Positions 13,305 to 25,321 of a stretch of 64,000 nt of DNA are shown in pieces. Every line of letters begins with the position of its first letter. The stretch's first letter is position 1. This stretch comes from Gonapodya prolifera JEL478 (lineage: Eukaryota; Monoblepharomycota; Monoblepharidomycetes; Monoblepharidales; Gonapodyaceae). A program made the translations under genes and the position numbers. The stretch is from positions 185,644 through 249,643 of the forward strand of contig KQ965766.1 of NCBI GenBank assembly GCA_001574975.1, read 5' to 3'. The notes beneath the pieces were generated by a model. The model was given only the letters and a program-made list of their open reading frames with translations, searched no databases and was not told the DNA's origin.

Positions 13305-14652
13305 CTATGATCTTGCCTGCTCGGTTCTATGTTCCTGTGTGTCCTTCCAGACGTGATATCCTCCAGCAAACGCACATTGTAAAGTCATCAAGGGTTCTGG
13401 GTTGCAATAAGTCACATTCAAGCGTCCAGAGCGAGCTTTCCTCAGGTAGAGACGACGAAACACATCGGTGGACCAGAAGTCCTCCCCGAGAATGGTGATG
13501 GACATCGGTGTACACTTTCGCAGGAGCCTAAGCAGGGCAAACACTGTGGGAGCGCATGCATCAACATCCATCGCATGCTTATCCGAATCTTTCTCCGAAT
13601 GATTGACAAGATCGGAGACACGCACTTCCCCAGAGTACCAGACTTTGATGAGTCGCAACTGAGGAAAAGCACCATCGCAGATAACTTCGGTAAGAGCTTC
13701 AAAGGAGTCCGCGGATATATCATTTGCGTATCCCAAGCAGAGAGTCCGCACATTATCATGCACAGATCGCGTAGCTTGTGCGCAAAAATCCGCCAAGTCC
13801 GCTCCATCAGCCGATCCTTCATATGTACGAACATTCGGGAACAAGTACAACATTTAAATGGGTGCGTAGTGGAGGTTGACGTGTGGGGCCCGAAGAAGTG
13901 TCATGGCAAAAGACTGATTGAGGGATTAATTAGCATCGATCGAGGCAGAAGACTTGGAACTCAAGTTCAGAGAGATTCCATAACATTTACCTCGTCCAAT
14001 AAGTACTCTTGCAGGACGTCCGAATTCGAGTTTTATCATAATCGTCAAATACCAAAGTGGTCACATCCAAAAATGTTGGCCAGTTTGATGGTCCAGGATA
14101 TTGGTAGTTGGCCGGGATCAAATGCAAGACTGTGGAACTTCACATCACGAAAGGGCAGAGCACAATTTAGGATCCCCTGGATCGATGTCACGACTTCTTC
14201 CGGTATTGTAGGGTCCGCCAGACCCTCCCAAAAATAGAGTCTAAGGACACTCCGAAGGCAAAACGAACTCCAAGACTCCTCGGTCGGGTTCTCAAGAGAA
14301 ACTCGCAAGATTTTCCGCCGGAATTCGAATGCTTTGGGTGTTCCATCGCCTTGATTCACCGCTTCACTTTCGTTCCCTGCAAGCCCAATGTGCTAATCAT
14401 TTCGAGAATAGGGTTCCGGTAAATCAAGATAGAGATATGGACAGTAGAAGCTTCGGATTCGTGTGAGTTGAGGAATCAAGAAGAGCGCCGCAGCAAATCA
14501 TCAAACCTTTCACGATGGTGCACTGCAATGCCCGAAATCGTCGGCAGACCAGCGCAATGTGAGTGTTAAAAAGCCTTTCGGTTCGCGAGAAGAACGAGGA
14601 TGCGGAGTGCGATTTCGTCTGGGAGGCGATCCATTGGACTTCGACTGCTCAT
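13305..14652 (-). pseudogene. F-box protein pseudogene, tandem copy A
   Basis: The ATG at 14652 opens an F-box: MDRLPDEIALRILVLLANRK. The frame then breaks in a T run (CTTTTTAAC at about 14573), where the paralogue next door reads on as KAF-x-HVPLVCRRFR. Downstream, pieces in other frames match copy B one for one: a middle block with FRRKILRVSLENPTEESWSS and CALPFRDVKFHSLAF, and a C-terminal block beginning MLYLFPNVRTYEGS and ending at 13305. An in-frame TAA replaces a Ser codon just before MLYLFP. Several frame changes and a nonsense codon make a working protein unlikely. Living F-box proteins are substrate adaptors of SCF ubiquitin ligases. The alternative is assembly error, but the number of lesions argues for decay. 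Confidence 0.7.
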
Positions 14653-14924
14653 GGATGTTTCCCCTCGGAAGATCTTGACACAAAATTTCCGCCGTAACCT
14701 TCTCAGATTGGAGAATGTCAGTTCAGTGGCACAGAATTTAGCACCGTTAGTCAAGGATTGAACTATAGCTAGCAGTAACCCATTCATTTCAGTGCTCTTT
14801 ATACAATACACCACCAATGACTCCAGGCGCAATCGACCCGCCGCATCCAGGATGGAGTTCACCCCCATTCATTGACGACTTTCAACATCCCCAGCTCATA
14901 TAAAAAAGATGAAGAGGAGAAAAT

Positions 14925-16333
14925 TCATCTATAACGCTGGCCCGGCCAGACGTCAAACATATCCACAACGCTGATACCTCCACCCAAAGGACTCTCCAAC
15001 GTGGTCAGAGGAGCTTGTCTAAATGTGGAGACCCGTAGGCGCCGTGGTGTGTCATCCTTAATGTAAAGGAGCCGGAACGCCTTTTCCATCCGTTCATTGT
15101 CGCAAATGACAGAGACGGATATGTCAGGACACTCATCAACGAGTTTAAGGAGTGCGAGAACTGTGGGAGCGCATAGATCGATGTCAAGCGCGTACGCGTC
15201 GTCCAGCTCTTCCACGTTCGTTCCTGGCTCCAATTCAGGCGCCGGATGACTGGTAACTCTGATTTCGCGTAAGCGAGGAAAGCAGCCACTTCGGATCGCT
15301 GCGCTGAGATCGGCAACAGCATCGTCGTGTAATCTATCAATGCTACACATGTCGAGAGATTCCAGGTGTTCGTGACGCCGTCCGCGACTATTACTTGTAG
15401 TAAAAGTTGACGGCACTACCTCCTTGCAACTTCCCTCGTAGTAACGCAGATCGGGAAACAGGTACAGCATAGAAATCGGTGCTCCATCGAGGACCAAGTG
15501 GGTGGCGCGAAGGTGTTTGATGGTTTGACGCTGAGAATTGATAGATGTGATCATGTAATTGAAAATAGTAAAGCGCATTCACGGAATTCACCTCGCCCAA
15601 TAAAATGGCCTCGGCTGACCTCATTGCAGTCTGCGATTCAAGGGAAATCTCGAAAGCAAAACGCAACAGGACAATGTCAAAGTTGTTGGCGGGACCAACA
15701 ATCCAAGGTATCGACAGTTTCTCTGTATTAAAGAGATAGAGTGGAACCGCATAGTGCCAAAAGGTATTATACGCCTCATCGCTGTCTGAAAGGTCGTCGA
15801 GGCTTCTTCGGGGTTTGTGTGTTCAAGTAGGAATAGGTGCAATTCCAGTCGACATCCGAGGGTGAAGGTGCTCCAAGGGCATTCGCGTCGCTTTGCAATT
15901 TCATTTGGAGAACCCGTCTCCGATACTCAGACATGCGCGTCCAATCTATTCCTGCTCCTGTTCCCGGCCAGCTCGATCCAGACCCAATCTGTTTCAATTC
16001 GTCGAGCGAAAAGTCCCAATAATAGCGAGACATGGAGATCGAGATGTGGACAGTGGAACCTTCGATTCCAGTCGGTGAAGTAACGGGACCGAGGGCAGAC
16101 GACTTTGAAAATTCGAACCTTGGACGATGGCAGCTTGTATGTCCCGGAATCGTCGGCACACCAGCGGAACATGTGAATAGAACGCCTTCCTGTTCGCGAG
16201 GAACGATATGATGCGGAAAAATATCTCCTCTGTGACTGGTCCATTTGCCGGCAAAAGCACAATGCAAGAATAAACCAAAATATGAAGTATGCAAGCACTA
16301 TTGCTCACGTACTTTGTATTGTCTCACGCGCAT
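14925..16333 (-). pseudogene. F-box protein, tandem copy B, probably pseudogene
   Basis: A possible first exon (16309-16333) splices to 16119-16235, giving VLTEEIFFRIISFLANRKAF and VPLVCRRFRDIQ, an F-box. A 59-nt intron leads to ISISMSRYYWDFSLDELKQ and YRRRVLQMKLQSDA. There the frame shifts by one near 15880 to WSTFTLGCRLELHLFLLE and PEEASTTFQTAMRRIIPF, and again near 15740 to SIPWIVGPANNFDIVLLRF. The last exon, ending at 14925, contains MLYLFPDLRYYEGS and a leucine-rich C-terminal part. Each block has a counterpart in copy A, so the two are tandem duplicates. At least two frameshifts not explained by introns point to a pseudogene. Some junctions are unresolved. Confidence 0.6.
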
Positions 16334-17360
16334 GCACTGATGAAGTACTCTGAAGCTGTCACTCAAACAGTGGAGTGGACCAATGCAACATGACTGACAT
16401 ATGTATGCAAGGTCAATGAAGGTTTGTGAGATGTCTCCCGTCTAGGTCCAGTACTCGATGGACCATGAGTAATCGCAGGAGGGCCACTGCCAGACAGGGC
16501 CAGACCCTCACTGGGAGAACAAATCAAAACATACGAAAAAGGGGGCGTCTTGGCCGTCCCTTGCCGTGACTCATAAGACGTTTGGGATACAAGATGCAGC
16601 GCAACCTCGCACATGTTGCGAAAATGTCGCGCTGTTAATTGTAGTCGTCCAACAACGCGACAGATTTCAAAAGAATGACGTTACAACGTTCAGGCTTTCT
16701 CTCAAGTATAATACACTAATTCCCTCCGGCGTGATGGTTGAATTCCGAATAAAATGGTTCAAGAAAGTGGCTGTCGGCCCCCGGCAACTCCGCCGGCGAG
16801 TTTCAAAACTGGCATTCGATCATTGTGGCCGGGCTGATCCTGAAGTCGTGTATCTGCACCACCAGGTGAAATACTTCAGGAAGCCAAGAAACTCATTAGC
16901 GAACGATGCCAGGAGACAGCCGTACTTTATCTGTGGAGATGATTGCCGGTTAATCCAGGTTACGCGAATGGATTAGGATCGCCGTTAGTCACCGACATCG
17001 GGGCCGGGGGTGATAAATCAAAGCCGAACAGTCTCCCGCCGTTTTTCCTCTCCGAATCTTCTGATGGCATCGGTGAGAATTCGCGCGATGGGATTCCCCG
17101 ACCATGTTCTGACGTCGCTGAATCCGTCCGTACTCAGCTCCTCGTCGCCGCTCGTCTCCCCGTCGCTCGCCCGGCTGTTCTGTCGGCTCTCCCACGCCTG
17201 TCAGCCGTCCAGGGATGGAGGAGATTCGCATCCGCGGTGAGATGGCTGAATGGCGTGTTCCGGTGAACGTTCTTCTGACCAAGGAGTTTTTTACAATCAC
17301 ATCCAGTCGGACCTGGTCGATGTTCAACTGGGAAAGGAAATATCAAAAGTCCACACTGGT
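16334..17360. other. Intergenic, no supported gene
   Basis: Only short open frames without domains are seen. The final part is the upstream region of the aldehyde dehydrogenase. An upstream ATG at 17250, in frame and joined through a possible 43-nt intron (donor GTATGT at 17360), could extend that protein, so its true 5' end is uncertain. Confidence 0.35.
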
Positions 17361-19685
17361 ATGTTGTCTGATTCGGCAATTTCCATCGCAATCCGCCGAG
17401 ATGTTTACGAAACGGTTCAAGGTCTCTTCATCAACGGCTCCTTTGTCAAATCTGCCAGCGGGAAAACGTTCAAGACCTTCAACCCGGCCAATGGCGAGGT
17501 CATCGCCGAGGTTCAAGAGGGAGATAAGGTGAGCTTGCTCTTCTATCATCTTGGCATGCCGCTCTGACTATCAACTGTACTTTTTCCAAAGGCTGACATT
17601 GAAGCCGCCGTCAAAACAGCCAAGGCCACCTACGAGAACGTTTGGAGCAAAGTCGAAGGCGCAGAGCGTGGTCGGCTGCTGTGGCGCCTGGCCGACCTCA
17701 TGGAACGCGACATCAAAAAACTTGCAGCTCTTGAGGCCCTCGACAACGGCAAGACCGCGGCAGTTGCCGAGGCTGGGGACTTGCGTCTGGCTATTGACTG
17801 CCTCAAGTACTACGCCGGGTGGGCGGATAAGATCGAGGGAAAGGTTAACATGGACAAATCAACCTACGTAAGTGGCGTTGCGAGGTAAACCATTTGCAGC
17901 GTTCGCTCAACTGACGTACTATGTGCATACCCATACTTCTTGCAGATGAACTACACAAGGCATGAGCCCATCGGAGTTGTCGGACAGATCATCGTAAGTA
18001 CTATGACTCCTCATCGCTGCCCGAGTTGCACTCAAAGTTCAACTCCGTCTCGTCATCTTAAAGCCATGGAATTTTCCCATCCTGTGAGCTCCAACCTTCC
18101 AGTTTTCCCCTTCATAATCATCCTCACCACCGTCCTAACCCTCTTAGTATGTTCGCCTGGAAACTCGGCCCCGCCCTCGCCTGCGGCAACGTCACCATCG
18201 TGAAACCCTCCGAGAAGACCCCACTGACCGCTCTCGCCATCGCCGCGCCCGTCAAGGAGGCTGGAATTCCCGACGGAGTCGTCAACGTCGTGCCAGGATA
18301 CGGCCCGACAGCAGGTGCTGCGCTGACGGCGCACCCGGACGTGCACAAAGTGAGAATGTTGCTCTGGAAGGTGACGCAAAGGTTGTTCGACTCACGACGT
18401 GGTGCATGTGCAGATCGCGTTCACAGGGTCGACCCGAGCGGGACGAATTGTGATGGAGGGCGCTGCGAAATCGAACCTCAAGAAGGTGTCGCTTGAGCTT
18501 GGTGGCAAGAGCCCGGCCATTGTGTTCGACGATGCTGGTGAGCAATAGATTGTGGCGGAGGCGCTACTACCGATAAGTGCGGGGCTGAATTTTCGTTATG
18601 TTTCTTGTTATAAAACATCGACCAGGCTGTGAACTGGTGCAAAGTCGGGATCTTCTTGTACGTATCCGTGCGCCCTATTAATCGCGCAAGTTTTGATCTT
18701 GACATGTGCACCCCGCCAGCAACCACGGCCAGACTTGCTGCGCCTCGTCGCGGGTGTTCGTTCACGAGTCCATCAAGGACAAGTTCCTCGCTGCATACAA
18801 GAAAGCCGCCGAAAGCATTAAGTTGGGTGACCAATGTAAGTGCCGGGTCTGCGCTGCAAACCTTCTCTACGGCGGACGTTCTCATGGATATCACCTTGTC
18901 TCCACAAGTCGACCCCACAACCGATCAGGGCCCGCAAATCGACGAGACACAACTAAACACCATCCTGTCGTACATCGAGCACGGCAAACAGGAAGGCGCC
19001 ACTCTCGTCACAGGCGGGAAGCGTGCGGGCACCAAGGGGTACTTTGTTGAACCCACCATTTTAGCTGACGTGAAAGATACCGCCAAGATCTGGCAAGAAG
19101 AGAGTGAGTGATCTCCTGTCAAGTTCAATCTATTGGGAAGGTCATCACCCTTATCATACAATTCCTACGTACCTTTCCCTCCATCACCTAGTCTTCGGCC
19201 CCGTCGTCGCCGTGTCAACGTTTAAGACCGAGGAAGAGGTCCTCAAGCGCGCCAACGACTCCAACTACGGCCTTGCGGCGTCGCTCTTCACAAAGGACTT
19301 GAACCGGGCCGTGCGGGTTTCGAACAAGCGTGAGTTGATGAGGTGAGGTTACATGGTTCGTATAAGTGTACTGAATGGGCTCTTTATTCGTTTTAGTCCA
19401 AGCCGGAACTGTGTGGGTGAACTGTCACAACGTGTTTGACCAGAACACACCGTTCGGTGAGTTTTGAATGACTGCGTGCCAGTTGGTGAGTTTTGAACTT
19501 GAAATACGTGGCTTTGAACAGGTGGATACAAAGAGAGTGGTTTTGGTCGCGAACTTGGAGAGGTGAGATCGCCCTTTTCACAACAGTGCCGTCGTGTGTC
19601 TAACTGCGGTCTGTCCGGGATGTCATAGTACGCCCTTGAGCTCTACACACAGGTTAAGACTGTCAAGATTAACCTCGGCCAATAA
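17361..19685 (+). CDS. Aldehyde dehydrogenase (NAD(P)+-dependent), 13 exons
   Basis: Exons are 17361-17528, 17592-17867, 17946-17993, 18064-18083, 18148-18349, 18414-18537, 18615-18657, 18720-18835, 18909-19103, 19192-19329, 19397-19456, 19522-19562 and 19629-19685. Together they give 495 residues, the usual length of a cytosolic ALDH. The general-base Glu lies at about 266 in [11 protein letters not shown], the catalytic Cys at about 300-301 in [11 protein letters not shown], and the late motifs EEIFGPVV and [14 protein letters not shown] are present. The enzyme oxidises aldehydes to acids with NAD(P)+. All phases agree. At 18614/18615, however, the frame requires an intron ending in AA instead of AG. 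The fourth exon is only 20 nt. The start could lie upstream at 17250. No targeting signal is evident. Confidence 0.88.
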
Positions 19686-20192
19686 GATCGCGTAGATCTC
19701 GTGATGCGCTGGTTTTTCACAAGTACTGAGCGCACGGTTTGATATGGGGGTATTGCTGGTTTTATACGCCTACTAGACATAATGATCATCATCTGATTTG
19801 GATCACTGTGTATCCGATCTCTCAGGTTTGAAAATAGCAAATTCTTGTTTTTCACCCAAGTTTTTTGCTTTTGTTTTGGGATGAAGACACGACGTCCCTA
19901 ATTGGCCCCGCAGTCCATCACTGACTCCATTTACCCATTTTCCTTTCCCACATCTTGAAGGTCCACCGACTGAGGATGGCAGTGATGTTAGTGACATGTT
20001 GGATCAGCTGTACCTCTTTGGCACAAGAGATGTATTTCCATTCGTGTCATATTTTCAATTCAAAATCGGGTCGCAGTGAACTTCTCAGATTTTTCGTCCC
20101 TTTCGTTAAGGGTAATACTACTATAAATGGTATTTATATATACATGGCTATGCACGGCGAAGATCACACTTCGCCTGATATCAAGGCACTCA
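19686..20192. other. Convergent intergenic region
   Basis: This gap separates the stop codons of the ALDH and kinase genes. It holds no coding signal and presumably carries both 3' UTRs and polyadenylation signals. Confidence 0.4.
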
Positions 20193-23100
20193 CTACAAGC
20201 CAGAATCCCTCTCTAATGCAGAAACCGCCGGTGTCCCCATACCGAGCCACCGATGACTTTCGGAGACTTGAGTCAGAGAGCGTCCAGTAGAGTCCTGCCT
20301 GGAGCTTGCGGTTTCGTTCTGCACCTGATCCCCTACCACAGACCGACCTCCACTGTCTCGGGAAGTCCACACCTGAGACGTAGGATCTACTCCAGGCGGT
20401 CGCTCGTTCTTAGGACCACTGTCACTCGGCCCACCAGAGACGGCGGGCGGAGATGTTGCAGATCTCTCCATACTAAGCTTTCCTCCGGTGGGCAAAGCTC
20501 CGGCCACTAGGACATTTGCTTCACCCTCCACATCGCTCCACACGCCAGCCATCCAAGGGTGACTCCGCACTCCTGCCCAATTGATCCTCCTCCTCGGGTC
20601 CGGTTGGAGCATTTTCCTCACCAAATCTTTGGCCTTGGGATCAATGGTCCAAGCTGTTTCTTTCCCCGCAGCAGCCCCCGGCTGAGCTCCGTCACTCAGC
20701 GCACGCCCGTGAGATGCAGAAGATGGCAAATCGTCGGGAAAACGGAAGTCAGCTCGACATATTTTTGAGTACAGAACTTTTGGTCGAGCGTTGGGGGGAA
20801 GAGTAAATGGAAGGTGGGATGTCAGGAGAGCGAATCTGGAATGTGGCATGAATGTCGAAATTTCTCACGTGTAGGTGGTCAACTGCAATCATAGCACTCA
20901 CAAGACTACTCCAGCCGCCCAAATGTCCACCCCACTCGGTTCATATCGACCGCCCATCACCATTTCCGGCGCTGCATACTCCTCGCTCCCGCAACGGGTA
21001 GATAACAACTCTCCCGGGGCAAACGGCCTCGCCAAACCAAAGTCTGCCAACTTCACACGGAGCGGAGGTGGAGGAAGGGACGCTTGCAGCGAAGATGGCG
21101 ACGCCGCTCCCGATGTTGCAAACTCTCCGCGTGCTGCCCGAGCAGCGTTGCGTGCAGCAGAGCCCGTGGTATGTCGTCTCGCTAAGCTGGGGCCGCCTTC
21201 GATCACAGGTGGGGCGAGAAGGCTCTGATCGGGTGGATTGGCGGAGGGTGGTGATATTAGTGAAGGCGATGAAACAGTAGGAGAATCAATTAGTTGGAGC
21301 TCAGGGACTGGTGCGGATTCGGAGTGTACGTGTGGGGCCGGATGAGCGCGTTGTTCGGGCGGCGAGTTTTCCCCAGGTCCTCCAGAGCGTCGACTCGCAG
21401 CTCTAATGACCGCGTCTCCGTGAAGTGTTGCAGCAGCACGAGAGGCGGAGTTTGTGCGTGAGATCGGTGGAGTGGGTACAGGTAAGGGTGGCGGTGATGG
21501 TATTGCTAGTGTTGGTGGAGGAACGACGACTGGAGCAGTTGGCTGAGTGGTGAGAAGAATGTTCTCCAGTTTGACGTCTCTGTGAGTTATATTTCGTCCA
21601 TGCAAGGCCGCGAGAGCTGAAACGAATACAATGGTATCTTGAACACCGTCCGATGAAGGAGAACTTGGAGGCTCCTGACTCACCATCTACGATCTGGGCG
21701 AATAAAAGTCGGACACCATCTTCGCCGAGGTCCCCTAGCGAGTACCTTGGCGGTCTGGGTCGTGTGGGCGAGGACTGCATGTTCAGCTTCGGCCCGCCTT
21801 GTACTTCGTCCAAGGTGGTCATAGTGGGGAGCATAGAGGGAGGCGGAGTTGGACTGGAAGGAAGTGACGCCACACTTTCGGCATCTTCTTGTGATTCTCG
21901 CAAAGGTGCCATTCCAGGCGTGTTGTCGGAATGTGTCGGAAAAGGAGAAGTAGAAGGAGGCGATGTCCGAAAACCTCGAGCAACGACTTCAAACAGTTCT
22001 CCAGCATCGCAATACTCGAGTACAAGACAACGGAAGCCGTCTGAAGGTGGGGTCGGGGATGAAACTGTCATGTCCGTAACACCGTTGCTTGAGGTCGTGG
22101 ATTCCTTTCCTGGGACTTCCTTCGGTGTTATAACAGAAGGCGCGACACAGTTCAGCTTGCCATTTGCCCTCGTGAGTGGTTCCCCACCGTGTGCTGAGTT
22201 CTCAACCGGACCCTTCTCGGCGCTCTCAGGAGGATCTGGCACCCAGTCCACTACATCTAGTAGTCGCACCACGCACTCCAAGTCGGCGACCGCATGCATT
22301 ACCTCCACCTCCCTCGCGAGAGCCGCGGAGGTCGATGGATGTCGGAGAAGAGATGTCGGGAGGAGCTTGACAGCGTAGAGTCGAGGTGTATCCAGGATGC
22401 TCGATAAAGACACGTTCGGAAGCTCTCCCGTGTATTCGTCCTGCATGTCTCCTCCCGCGCTGCTCCACGAGTCGCGGCTTGAGAGGCCGGCACCTTTCTG
22501 TGGGAGTTTGTTCATCAGCACGGGAGCAGCAAGTTTCACTTTCGAAAAGGCGCCCTGTCCGATTGTGCGACCAATCCGAAGAGTGCCAAGGATTGGAGAA
22601 TTGATAAAGCGGGGAGTACCGTCATCTTCACGTTGACCTGCGCCATCGTCAACCGAGATGAAAGAGAATATGGGTGAGTCTGTATCGGGAGGTAAAGGCG
22701 ACGGTAGTCTGAGATTCGGTGGAGGGATGAGCTTCGCGGGTATTAACACTTGTGGAGTGAAAGAGCCTGGATCGGGCGTTGCGCGAGGGGACACAGCGGA
22801 TAAGCCGGCAGGAGATGAAGGTGCTGATCGAGGGCCAAGCCAGTCGGATGCCCCTGGATGGTGTTGTGGATGGCGAGTGGAGTTAGCCGATTGGGAAGGG
22901 GCTTGGGGTGTGTTTTGGTCCAAGTGTCGAGTGTTTAATTCCGACCCTGCCAAGGCTACGGCGGATGTTGGAGCAAACGCTGCGAAGGCGTTCATTCCCA
23001 CAAGATCCTCCATCAATGATTCTGGTGGAGACGAAGGCCGGATCCGAAGCTGCGGTACATGAGCCGGACGATGGATATGGTGTCCTGGGACGTGGCGAGC

Positions 23101-23307
23101 CCCGCTGCCCAATCGCGATTCTTCCCTCTCGCCAGACGTGGTCACATACCCCAATTCTTGTACTTTCGACGGGCTCGTGTCCGTGGTGGTGCTGGTCGCG
23201 CTGGGTATGGAGGTCACGGACGCGGGTGACCCGTCCACCAGCAACGGCAATCTGACCCCGACATCGCTTTGAGTAGCGTCAGCGGCACGTTCACAACTTT
23301 TTGACAT
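20193..23307 (-). CDS. Ser/Thr protein kinase with large insertions
   Basis: Exons 21684-23307, 20902-21616 and 20193-20835 encode 993 residues. An N-terminal Ser/Pro-rich region of about 240 residues precedes the kinase domain. Visible kinase motifs are the Gly loop IGQGAFSKV (about 248-256), the lysine strand LYAVKLL, ITHRDVKLEN (Asp 555), KLADFGLA (Asp 733), YAAPEMV, and the late helices VDIWAAGVVLFALL and HPW. All catalytic residues are present, so it should be active. Between HRD and DFG there are about 178 residues where kinases usually have about 20. A further Pro/Ser-rich insert sits between YCDAGELFEVV and LLFAQIVDG. The subfamily looks CAMK-like but is not pinned down. The long insertions are probable disordered regulatory regions. 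Confidence 0.85.
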
Positions 23308-23918
23308 CGGTTGTCAGCTCGGGAAGGTACCAGCGGTCGAATCCGACGTTCTTCCCCACTAAAGCAAAATCATGTAATCTGACATCTACGCGCGGAAACA
23401 CAATATGGAAGGTCTCACGGCTCGCTCCCTCAGTATCGTCTCCACTCAACGCTGTCCGTTCTCCTTGCTCAAGCTCCGGCGTGGTCAGAAGTCTGAGTCT
23501 GTGCTCGGTTGTGTGTCCTTCGTTTCCGTGGTCACCGCCCTAAAAATAGCCCACACAACAGTACCTTCCTTTTATTCCGCAACAAACAAACCGAAAAGTG
23601 AACCTTCCGCGATAAACAGACCGAAGAGTGAGCCGGTATTGCTCGCAAGCACTGAGACTTTCAGAGTTTTGTGAGGCTTTGACCAATTAGCAGAAGCAAT
23701 GGATTTGTAAAACATCATTCTTCATATCCAATACACAGCAAATTACGTCAAACGTAAAGCACGAATATTGTTACAGACTAGCACCGCTTGCGATATGTTG
23801 AAATACAACCCCGACAGCAGATAGTGTGAAAGGCTCCGTCTCCGGTTCTGCAATTAATTTTCGTCCACACGAAGTGTAACTTCCAAAGACTCTCTGCTTC
23901 GTCACAGTTGAATCCGGA
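23308..23918. other. Intergenic, no supported gene
   Basis: This is the upstream region of the kinase gene followed by AT-rich sequence. I see no domain or RNA gene. Confidence 0.4.
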
Positions 23919-24937
23919 TTAATCAAAGCTGTGAACTAGTGACCATTGTCGACGAATGGCGCCGCAACTCCCACAAAAGACTGATGCCCCGTAACTCGGA
24001 TCTGCGCACCGCAGGCAAAGGTTTCCATTACAATTTGTGGCTTAGCATTGAGTCCACCCTTCTGTAATACAGCAGGCAATACAGCCTCGTCGAATTGTGC
24101 GTGACTTGATGCAGGTCCCATGGCATTTCCGTGAAACTATCCAATGATTGGGTTGACCTTCATTGTGGTCAGGAAAGTACATTCCACAGTTCGCACACGT
24201 CGCCTTATCCAAGCGCGATCCGCATCGAGAAGCCCCACCGTTCTCGACGGCACAAATGCGGATCCGCCAATTATTGTGATTGTCCTGGTTCATCTTCGTG
24301 TCATCATCGAGCACAATTGCTTTTTTCCAAACGCTGCAGAGCCTCGGAAGAAGCTCCAAAGGTGTTTCAGCGGTGTGGAGTCCCCGGATGAGACTATGCA
24401 CGTTCTTGAGAGACTTTATCCAGCTATCACCAGATGCAGTTCCCCTGAGGTCAAGACGCCGCAGCTGCATTTCTCGACGATTCAGACCACCTGCCTTGTT
24501 TGTTGGATCCCTCGCTGTAGATTCCTTCAGAAATTTGGTACAAAACGTCCATCAACGTGGCCTCCTGCACACCCCGACAGTTCCTCATCGAGAGCGATTT
24601 TAGAAGAGGCAACTGCAAGCACTTGAGCACTGTCCACAAGGTCACCCCGGTCCCGTCTAACACCAAGCTGAGCAGATGCTCTCCAACCACCGCACGCGTC
24701 CTGACAGCTGCATTGCCGAACGCGGGGCGCACTCACTCCCCAATTTGATAAAGGAACGCCTCAAATTTGTGGTCCGTGAAGTTCGGCCATGCATCCGTGA
24801 GGTTGATGTGTTCCCAAATGCTCGGGACCGTGAGGACAAGGTGGAGTGACCGACACGCGGATGCCATTCGGACGAGAGAACGAGCGGGAAGAAATGATGC
24901 GGCGATGATGAGGGTTTTCGATTGGGAGGTGATGCAT
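23919..24937 (-). pseudogene. F-box/LRR-like gene with Cys-rich tail, copy C, decayed
   Basis: The start ATG at 24937 gives MHHLPIEN, then an extra A in GAAAACCC shifts the frame. The continuation LIIAASFLPARSLVRMAS and SIWEHINLTDAWPNFTD is F-box-like. After a possible very short (36-nt) intron the leucine-rich part LLSLVLDGTGVTLW and LLKSLSMRNCRGVQEATLMD follows, then MQLRRLDLRGTASGDSWI. The C-terminal part is Cys/His-rich (CANCGMYFPDHN, KCHGTC, CIACC, GWTQC). A TAA directly after GWTQC interrupts a frame that continues ATNCNGNLCLRC and FCGSCG, exactly where paralogue D has an Arg codon. The Cys pairs look like zinc ligands. A frameshift and a nonsense codon indicate a pseudogene, or a truncated gene. 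Confidence 0.6.
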
Positions 24938-25321
24938 GACGGAATCAGGCGTGGGTTCAGACTGGCTGGGCGAGCGGAGATGGCTTTGGCGAGAGATCGA
25001 TGGGTTCGGAAGGTTGTAACGGAATCGAGCCTCTTCGGTATCGGTTTTGTAGTTGCCGTTGTTCTGGGATCATCCGTTTTGGTCTGTGGTCATGTGACCT
25101 GCAATACTCAGTCGAAGTTGTAGTTCCACACGCAAGACATCGTTACTACCTGAGGAACTCTCGTACCGCGAATTCTAATCCCGGGTAGATACCGTGGTTG
25201 TATAAGTGGATTCATGAAGTAGTGCAGAAGTGACAGAAAGGAAACAGATCCTTCCTGTATTTACTTAGCCCAGCAGCTAAAAGTTGTTTATGCAAAAGTA
25301 AAAGGGTGTCAGGTGGCCTAC
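24938..25321. other. Spacer between the two Cys-tailed F-box copies
   Basis: No coding signal is seen. The spacer may contain the promoter of copy C and the 3' end of copy D. Confidence 0.35.
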
